7,132 nt of DNA, from NCBI GenBank assembly GCA_003022815.1, contig PXSL01000023.1, positions 1 to 7,132 on the forward strand, read 5' to 3'. A model generated the notes under the pieces. The model was not told the DNA's origin, did no database searches, and saw only the letters and a list, made by a program, of their open reading frames with translations. This stretch comes from Halobacteriales archaeon SW_5_68_122. GTDB taxonomy: Archaea > Halobacteriota > Halobacteria > Halobacteriales > Haloarculaceae. Below are positions 4,383 through 7,132 of this stretch, piece after piece (within the stretch, counting starts at the first letter, position 1; every line of letters begins with the position of its first letter). Position numbers and translations under genes: made by a program.

Positions 4383-6239
4383 GTGTACGACATCGAGCGC
4401 TACCTGAACATCCGGAGCGCGTTCGGGGCGTCGTTCGGCCCCGAGGGGACGCTCGCGTTCCGCACCGACACCACCGGGACGCCGCAGGTGTGGACGCTGG
4501 AGGAGCCGGGCGCCTGGCCCGAGCAGCGGACCTTCTACGACGAGCGGGTGACGTTCGCCTCCTGGTCGCCGGAACGGCGCGAGTTGGCCTTCGGGATGGA
4601 CGAGGGCGGCGACGAGCGACAGAAACTGTTCCGACTGGACCCCGATGGAACGGTCCGGACGCTGACGCCGGCCGACGCCAAACACCGGTGGGGCGGCTGG
4701 AGCCACGACGGCGACCGGTTCGCCTTCGCCTCGAACCGCCGCGACGAGTCCGTGTTCGACGTGTACGTCCAGGGCCGCGACGACGAGGACGCCGAGATGC
4801 TGCTCGAGGGGGACGGCTGGCTCTCGCTGGGCGGGTGGAGCCCGAGCGACGACCGACTGCTCGTCCACGAGGCCCGCTCCAGTTTCGACCACGATGTGTA
4901 CGTCCTCGACATCGAAACGGAGACGACGACCCACCTGACCGACCACGACGCGAGCGAGGTCCGGTACAGCAGCCTCTCGTGGGGGCCGGACGGCGAGGGC
5001 GTCTACTGCTGTACGGACCTGGATGCCGACACGCTGTATCTGGCCCGACTTGACGCCGAGGACGGCGCGGCGACGACCGTCGAGGAGGGCGGCGGTGAGC
5101 GCGAGGGAGCGCGAACGTCGTCGGGCGCGTCAGCGTCCGACGGACAGTGGAACCTCGACGGCATCGCGCTAGACGACGGGACGGGCCGGCTGGTCTACTC
5201 GCGGAACGTCGGCGGCTACACCGACCTAACGGTCGGCGAGCTGGCCGGTCCCGAGACCGTCGAGACCTACCCGGACCCGGACTTGCCGGACGGCGTCGCC
5301 GACGGCGTGAGCTTCGACGACGACGCCGAGCGGTTCGCGCTGACGGTCACCGCCGACACCGAGAACACGAACGTGTACGTCGTCGACGTCGAGACGGGCG
5401 CCGCCGAGCGGTGGACCCACGCCGCCACCGCCGGCATTCCGCCGGAGACGTTCGTCGAATCCGAGTCCGTGGCCTACGAGAGCTTCGACGGTCGGGAGAT
5501 ACCCGGCTTCCTCTCGGTGCCCCGCGAAGTGCCCGACGGCGGCGCGCCCGTCGTCGTCGACATCCACGGCGGTCCCGAGAGCCAGCGGCGGCCCTCCTTC
5601 TCGCCGGTCAAGCAGTACCTGCTCGCGCACGGCTACGCCGTCTTCGAGCCGAACGTCCGGGGGTCGACCGGCTACGGGCGGGCGTACACCCACCTCGACG
5701 ACGTGGAGAAGCGGACCGACGCCGTCGCCGACATACGGGCCGCCGTCGAGTGGCTGGCCGACCACGACGCGGTCGACGGCGACCGGGTCGTCGCCAAGGG
5801 CGGCTCCTACGGCGGGTTCATGGTACTTGCGGCGCTCACCGAGTATCCCGAGCTATGGGCGGCCGGCGTCGACATCGTCGGCATCGCCAACTTCGTGACG
5901 TTCCTCGAAAACACCGGCTCGTGGCGCCGCGAGTTGCGCGAGGCCGAGTACGGCTCCCTCGAGGCGGACCGCGAGCTGCTGGAGGACATCTCGCCCATCA
6001 ACGACATCGAGGCCATCGAGGCGCCGCTGTTCGTCCTCCACGGCGCCAACGACCCCCGCGTGCCGGTCGGCGAGGCCGAACAGATAGCCGACCGCGCGGC
6101 CGAGCAGGGCGTCCCCGTCCGCAAGCGAATCTTCGAGGACGAGGGCCACGGCATCACGAAACTGGAGAACCGCATCGAGGCCTACGCCGGGGTCGTCGAG
6201 TTCCTCGACGAGCACGTCCGGGGCGAATCGGACAATTGA
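4383..6239 (+). CDS. S9 family serine peptidase (prolyl oligopeptidase / acylaminoacyl-peptidase type)
   Basis: A 618-residue cytoplasmic serine peptidase; family members cleave short peptides or release N-acylated amino acids. The N-terminal part (about 1-345) is a beta-propeller with repeated S-W-S-x-D/E-blade motifs (for example SWSPE at 60-64, GWSHDGDRF, GWSPSDDRL, SWGPDGEGVY) and the family's DEGGDE segment (73-78). The C-terminal part (about 360-618) is an alpha/beta hydrolase. It has D393-I-H-G-G-P398 before the oxyanion region, EPNVRGSTGYGR, the nucleophile elbow GGS475YGG, D557 in HGANDPRVP and H589 in EDEGHG. The triad is complete. There is no signal peptide. GTG 4383 is chosen for the TATA box about 25 bases upstream and because the protein begins directly with family-like YDIERYLNI. 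An odd low-complexity Gly/Ser/Arg stretch sits at 236-254. Exact substrate specificity cannot be read. Confidence 0.92.
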   Translation: MYDIERYLNIRSAFGASFGPEGTLAFRTDTTGTPQVWTLEEPGAWPEQRTFYDERVTFASWSPERRELAFGMDEGGDERQKLFRLDPDGTVRTLTPADAKHRWGGWSHDGDRFAFASNRRDESVFDVYVQGRDDEDAEMLLEGDGWLSLGGWSPSDDRLLVHEARSSFDHDVYVLDIETETTTHLTDHDASEVRYSSLSWGPDGEGVYCCTDLDADTLYLARLDAEDGAATTVEEGGGEREGARTSSGASASDGQWNLDGIALDDGTGRLVYSRNVGGYTDLTVGELAGPETVETYPDPDLPDGVADGVSFDDDAERFALTVTADTENTNVYVVDVETGAAERWTHAATAGIPPETFVESESVAYESFDGREIPGFLSVPREVPDGGAPVVVDIHGGPESQRRPSFSPVKQYLLAHGYAVFEPNVRGSTGYGRAYTHLDDVEKRTDAVADIRAAVEWLADHDAVDGDRVVAKGGSYGGFMVLAALTEYPELWAAGVDIVGIANFVTFLENTGSWRRELREAEYGSLEADRELLEDISPINDIEAIEAPLFVLHGANDPRVPVGEAEQIADRAAEQGVPVRKRIFEDEGHGITKLENRIEAYAGVVEFLDEHVRGESDN

Positions 6240-6396
6240 AACGGCCACAAGATTCTTGTCATGTGAATTCATACCACAGTCCGTTGGAGGTGGTGACCTA
6301 CGTACTCGAACGCCACACGCCCGAGTCGAACCGTCCCGCAACCGTAACCTGTCCCGTGTAAGCCGGTAACCTGTCACGTCGGAGTTCAGTCTGCTT
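6240..6396. other. Convergent intergenic region with small hairpin and short direct repeat
   Basis: This 157-base gap lies between the ends of the peptidase and the acyl-CoA synthetase gene. A small perfect hairpin, ACAAG (6247-6251) with CTTGT (6255-6259) around ATT, starts eight bases after the peptidase stop; it may mark the end of that transcript, but no T-run follows. A 14-base direct repeat (6344-6357 and 6366-6379) with one mismatch lies further right. I see no gene here. Confidence 0.45.
6344..6379. repeat. Imperfect 14-base direct repeat, two copies
   Basis: GTAACCTGTCCCGT (6344-6357) and GTAACCTGTCACGT (6366-6379) differ at one base and are spaced 22 bases start to start, two helical turns. 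The pair lies just beyond the acyl-CoA synthetase stop codon. It could be a protein-binding site or a remnant of a duplication; with only two short copies chance cannot be excluded. Confidence 0.5.
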
Positions 6397-7132
6397 TCAG
6401 CGGGCGTCCTCGAGTTCCTCGAGCGCGCCCGGGTTCTCTATGGAGGACATGTCGCCCAGGTCCTCGCCCGTGTACGTCGCCCCGATTGCCCGTCGGATAA
6501 TCTTGCCCGACTGGGTCTTGGGGAACTCGTCGACGAACAGCACCTCCCGCGGCCGGAACGGCTTGCCGTGCTCCTCGCCGACCTTCACGCGCAACCCCTC
6601 GCGCAGGTCGTCGGTCTCCTCGTACCCCGGCTCCAGAACGACGTACGTGACGACGGCTGTGCCGGTGGTGTCGTCGGGGACGCCCACGGCGGCGGCCTGG
6701 TTGACGGCCTCGTGCTCGATGAGGGCGCCCTCTATCTCGGCGGGACCGACCTTCCGGCCCGCGACGTTCAGCGCGTCGTCGGCCCGGCCGTGGAGGTACC
6801 AGAAGCCCTCGGCGTCGACCTGCGCCCAGTCGCCGTGGTCCCACATCGGCGGCTCGGTGAACGACGACCAGTACTCGTGGAGGTAGCGGTCGTCGCCGCT
6901 CCACAGCGACTTCGTCATCGAGGGACACGAATCGCGCGCGACGAGGTAGCCGCGTTCGTTGTCCTCCTCGACCGAGACACCCGTCTCGTCGACGATGTCG
7001 ATGTCCATGCCGAGGCCCGGGCTACCGAGCGTGCACGGCTTCAGCGGCTGGCCGGGCAGCGGCATCAGGAAGCAGCCGAATATCTCGGTGCCGCCGGAGA
7101 TGTTGATGATGGGCGCCTCGCCGCCGCCGACC
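6397..7132 (-). CDS. AMP-forming acyl-CoA synthetase (acetyl-CoA synthetase-like), C-terminal part
   Basis: A member of the ANL adenylating superfamily. It activates a carboxylic acid with ATP to an acyl-adenylate and then transfers the acyl group to coenzyme A. The right edge of the window cuts the gene: 244 codons are visible, from a Val codon at 7131 to TGA at 6397. Core motif A5 reads ISGGTEIFGCF. Then come GSPGLGMDIDIVDE, the W-D-H-G-D-W-A motif with the ribose-binding Asp, the hinge and A8 motif GRADDALNVAGRKVGPAEIE, and near the C-terminus the catalytic-lysine motif A10, PKTQSGKIIRRA. The SGGTE form and the missing Trp of canonical acetyl-CoA synthetase (Y-W-x-T-E-T/S) suggest a substrate other than, or broader than, acetate; it recalls acetoacetyl- or propionyl-type enzymes. 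The N-terminal half and promoter lie outside. It converges on the peptidase gene. Confidence 0.88.
   Translation of the reverse strand, partial: VGGGEAPIINISGGTEIFGCFLMPLPGQPLKPCTLGSPGLGMDIDIVDETGVSVEEDNERGYLVARDSCPSMTKSLWSGDDRYLHEYWSSFTEPPMWDHGDWAQVDAEGFWYLHGRADDALNVAGRKVGPAEIEGALIEHEAVNQAAAVGVPDDTTGTAVVTYVVLEPGYEETDDLREGLRVKVGEEHGKPFRPREVLFVDEFPKTQSGKIIRRAIGATYTGEDLGDMSSIENPGALEELEDAR

Noticed and set aside
5147..6361. 404-codon plus-strand frame overlapping the peptidase
   Set aside because: It is an Arg-rich out-of-frame shadow; the catalytic triad and propeller motifs are in the 4383-6239 frame.

Overview
The window looks like chromosomal DNA of a halophilic archaeon (Halobacteria). The coding regions are very G+C rich; a hand count of row 3661-3720 gives about 72%. 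The predicted proteins are strongly acidic. Several genes have a TATA-like box about 25-30 bases upstream of the start codon and no clear Shine-Dalgarno site, as expected for leaderless archaeal transcripts. The NAC protein and transcription factor S genes are archaeal information-processing genes. The species cannot be named from the sequence alone.

Layout. At 1-286 is the 3' end of the archaeal nascent-polypeptide-associated complex gene (nac). It is followed on the same strand by a tRNA m1A methyltransferase gene (trmI, 366-1112). That gene meets, tail to tail with a 20-base overlap, an uncharacterised haloarchaeal protein on the minus strand (1093-1530). After a 206-base spacer, 1737-2081 on the minus strand encodes a small DUF6176-like protein in DNA of only about 43-45% G+C. 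It is probably an acquired island. Next is a gene-free stretch (2082-2567) holding the most unusual feature of the window: about a dozen different, mostly perfect inverted repeats packed end to end between 2166 and 2551, most with three-base loops. Then come transcription factor S (tfs, minus, 2568-2894) and, divergently, a major facilitator superfamily exporter (2963-4279). A leaderless S9 family serine peptidase follows (4383-6239, S475/D557/H589 triad). The window ends with the C-terminal part of an AMP-forming acyl-CoA synthetase on the minus strand (6397 to beyond 7132).

How the genes relate. nac and trmI are co-directional and may be co-transcribed; both serve translation (nascent-chain binding and tRNA modification). 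tfs and the transporter may share one short bidirectional promoter region. The peptidase and the acyl-CoA synthetase converge and look like independent metabolic genes. No multi-gene defence, secretion or biosynthetic system is visible. The candidate for something undescribed is the palindrome array at 2166-2551, next to the A+T-rich gene. It may be a structured RNA, a mobile or replicating palindromic element, or a recombination or termination element; the sequence alone does not decide.
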